The notes under the pieces: model-generated
What the model saw: only the letters and a program-made list of their open reading frames with translations
What the model was told of the DNA's origin: nothing
Databases searched by the model: none
In this document: piece by piece, positions 62,136 through 64,000 of the stretch
Layout of the letters: each line of letters starts with the position of its first letter
How positions within the stretch are numbered: position 1 is the stretch's first letter
From: Streptomyces sp. DHE7-1
GTDB lineage: Bacteria; Actinomycetota; Actinomycetes; Streptomycetales; Streptomycetaceae
DNA length: 64,000 nt
Assembly (NCBI GenBank): GCA_016432725.1
Contig: JACJDG010000003.1
Location: forward strand, 3,596,001-3,660,000
Direction of reading: 5' to 3'
Translations under genes and position numbers: made by a program

Positions 62136-64000
62136 GGCGGCCGACGTACTCCACGGCGCCGACGGTCAAGGTCCGGACCACTCCCGGCTGGCAGTACCAC
62201 CACGGACCCGGCACCCACCCCGCACACCGGCCCGGGACACCTGCGCCCGAAGTCCACCGGCGCCCCGTCTTCATCGACCACACCGGACGGCGCCGCAGGG
62301 CGCTGCAACTCGTCTCCCTCGGCGTGGGACTGGCCTGCTCCGGCTACCTGCTGTTCGTCGGCGCACTGGTCGGCGGACTCATGGAACCGATGGGCTCGGC
62401 CCCACCCCGTACCCACGGACCGGCCCCACCGGCCACGACACCCCCGGACCCGCCGGCAGCCCCGCCCACGCCCACCACCCCTCCCACGCCCCCGACCCCC
62501 GCCACCACGACGTCGCACAGAGACGTGCGCCCCGGCTCCGGGCGGAGGGCGGAGGCACCCCCGGTGAGCCCGCACGCCGACGTACGACGTCCACCCCGCG
62601 GACACTGGCTGCTGCTCCTGCTCTCCCTGACGGTCGTGGCCGTCACCCTGGTCTGCGAGGGCTGGACCACCCACCAGGTCGACTCCGCACGAGCCAAACA
62701 ACCCTGCACGCGGCCCATACCGCGCACGGCCGACGACGGGAAACCGGTGCTCCGCTTCGGCCCGTCCGGCGTCGAGACCTCCGGCATGCCCCGGGCACCG
62801 CCGCCCTCACCTTCGAAGGCGGCCCCGACCCGGTGTGGACGCCACGACTGCTCGACCTGCTGCGCCGCCACCACGCGCGGGCGACGTTCTTCGTCCACGG
62901 CGACGACGCCGTCCGCCACCCCGCCCTCCTGCGCCGGATCGTCCGCGAGGGCCACGAGGTCGGCTCGTACACGTACACCGGCGGTGACCTCGGCACCGCC
63001 TCGCCGTTCCGGGCCCGCGCCGAACTGGCCCTCACCCAGACCGCGCTCGCCGGCGCGGCCGGCATCCGCACCACCCTGCTGCGGCTGCCGCACACCACGG
63101 CCGCGGACACGCTCTGCGGCCCGAGTGGCAGGCGGCGCGGCGCGCGGAGGACCAGGGCTACCTCGTGGTCGCCTCGGACCACCCCACCCGCAAGCCGTGG
63201 CGAGGGGTGATCACCCGGTACAGCCACACCGACCTCGGCTACCACGAGGCGCGGGCGCTGCTGCGGGACCACCGGGTCTCGAGGTTCACCACCGTCAGCG
63301 GTGGACTCGGGCGCCCCTCCTTCGTGTCCCGCGTCCCCGCGGCCCAGCGCGTCAGGGGCCAGGGGCTGATCTGGTCGGTGCGCATCGGCCACGTCTTCAC
63401 CACCGTGATGGCGTGGACCCTCGCCGTCGCCGGCTCGCTCGGCGTCCTGAGGCTGCTGCTGCTCAGCGTGTTCGCCCGCGTCCACAAGCGCCGGGTGCAC
63501 ACCTTCCGCTCCGGCACCCCACGCCTGCGCCCGGTCACCGCCCCGGTCACGGTCCTGGTGCCCGCGTACAACGAGGAGGCCGGCATCGCCTCCACCGTGT
63601 ACTCCCTGCTCGCCTCCACCCATCCCCGGCTGGAGATCATCGTCGTCGACGACGGCTCGACGGACTCCACCGCCCCTATCGTCGAAGCCGTCGACGACCC
63701 CCGGGTACGGGTGATCCGCCAGCCGAACAGCGGCAAGCCGCGGGCCCTCAACACCGGCCTGGCGCACGCCCGTCACGACATCGTCGTGATGGTGGACGCC
63801 GACACCGTCTTCGAACCCGAGTCGCTGTCCCGGCTGGTCCAGCCGCTCGCCCACCCGTCCGTCGGAGCGGTCAGCGGCAACACCAAGGTCGGCAACCGGC
63901 GCCACCTGCTGGGCAAGTTCCAGCACCTGGAGTACGTCAACGGCTTCAACCTCGACCGGCGCACCTTCGACGTCCTCGAATGCATGGCCACCGTCCCCGG
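62132..64000 (+). CDS. deacetylase-like/GT2 glycosyltransferase fusion, 3' end outside the window (frame broken at 62793 and 63120)
   Basis: Two N-terminal membrane helices (LQLVSLGVGLACSGYLLFVG and HWLLLLLSLTVVAVTLVCEG) flank a Pro/Thr-rich linker. A NodB-like domain follows in a second frame (PDPVWTPRLLDLLRRHHARA), then, in a third, a membrane helix and a GT2 domain (VTVLVPAYNEEAGIASTVYS, VVDDGSTD, VMVDADTVFEPESL). One base added at GGG 62793-62795 and one at CCC 63120-63122 joins all three. The NodB metal site looks lost. The GT2 domain keeps its Asp residues and likely builds a surface polysaccharide. The gene continues past 64000. Confidence 0.78.
   Translation, partial: MRRPTYSTAPTVKVRTTPGWQYHHGPGTHPAHRPGTPAPEVHRRPVFIDHTGRRRRALQLVSLGVGLACSGYLLFVGALVGGLMEPMGSAPPRTHGPAPPATTPPDPPAAPPTPTTPPTPPTPATTTSHRDVRPGSGRRAEAPPVSPHADVRRPPRGHWLLLLLSLTVVAVTLVCEGWTTHQVDSARAKQPCTRPIPRTADDGKPVLRFGPSGVETSGMPRAPPPSPSKAAPTRCGRHDCSTCCAATTRGRRSSSTATTPSATPPSCAGSSARATRSARTRTPAVTSAPPRRSGPAPNWPSPRPRSPARPASAPPCCGCRTPRPRTRSAARVAGGAARGGPGLPRGRLGPPHPQAVARGDHPVQPHRPRLPRGAGAAAGPPGLEVHHRQRWTRAPLLRVPRPRGPARQGPGADLVGAHRPRLHHRDGVDPRRRRLARRPEAAAAQRVRPRPQAPGAHLPLRHPTPAPGHRPGHGPGARVQRGGRHRLHRVLPARLHPSPAGDHRRRRRLDGLHRPYRRSRRRPPGTGDPPAEQRQAAGPQHRPGARPSRHRRDGGRRHRLRTRVAVPAGPAARPPVRRSGQRQHQGRQPAPPAGQVPAPGVRQRLQPRPAHLRRPRMHGHRPR

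Overview
The window is high-GC actinobacterial chromosome with GTG/TTG starts, ATGA or GTGA gene overlaps and short gaps. Its gene families and order match a Streptomyces core chromosome; as far as I can recall, it runs collinear with the S. coelicolor SCO419x to SCO412x region. I see no tRNA, rRNA, CRISPR array, integrase or complete insertion sequence. The only mobile-looking DNA is a 168-bp element with 23-bp inverted ends (3265-3432).

Layout. 1-5.5 kb: a small HAD-like protein, a HelD-type ATPase, a TetR regulator and a double-domain phosphotransferase. 6-9 kb: a developmental locus with a DevA-type GntR regulator coupled to a HAD phosphatase, a small membrane protein and a second DevA-like paralogue, with related palindromes in the spacers. 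9-13.9 kb: an Eis-like acetyltransferase, RsiG (c-di-GMP-dependent anti-sigma factor for WhiG), D-Tyr-tRNA deacylase, YgfZ, the nickel regulator Nur, a nitrobindin-like protein and a 32-aa membrane peptide. 14-18.7 kb: three overlapping single-pass membrane protein genes and small conserved genes. 18.9-20.3 kb: a Cys-containing leader peptide, a thiosulfate sulfurtransferase and DUF1416. 20.4-24.9 kb: a Gln/Pro-rich membrane protein, MoaD, a hydrolase, GlnR and a LacI regulator. 25-31.9 kb: an HtrA-like protease with a two-component system, a secreted 5'-nucleotidase and mycothiol synthase. 32-35.2 kb: a YtrA-type GntR/ABC operon. 35.4-47.2 kb: phosphate metabolism (ppk, CHAD protein, Nudix, PhoU-like/Pit, pstSCAB) with CsoR between. 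47.5-53.7 kb: an FAD oxidoreductase, an AraC regulator, a secreted lectin-like protein, a PAP2 phosphatase, a lytic transglycosylase/NlpC protein and a trypsin-like protease. 53.9-61.8 kb: a cupredoxin lipoprotein, then a six-gene type IV secretion-like cluster. 62.1 kb to the end: a deacetylase-like/glycosyltransferase protein cut by the window edge.

How the genes work together. Phosphate genes dominate the middle: Pst uptake, low-affinity Pit uptake, polyphosphate synthesis, extracellular nucleotidase, and PHO-box-like repeats at pstS and near the PAP2 gene. Developmental control (DevA, RsiG), nitrogen (GlnR), nickel (Nur), copper (CsoR) and sulfur (Cys leader) regulation lie close together. 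The T4SS-like cluster has an inner-membrane core, a split VirB4-type ATPase and a VirD4-like protein with no P-loop, and no relaxase is visible.

Data caveat. At least 17 genes break frame at short runs of G or C, and in nearly all of them one added base restores a full-length family protein. This looks like systematic sequencing error. I therefore give the full spans of those genes and mark the break points.
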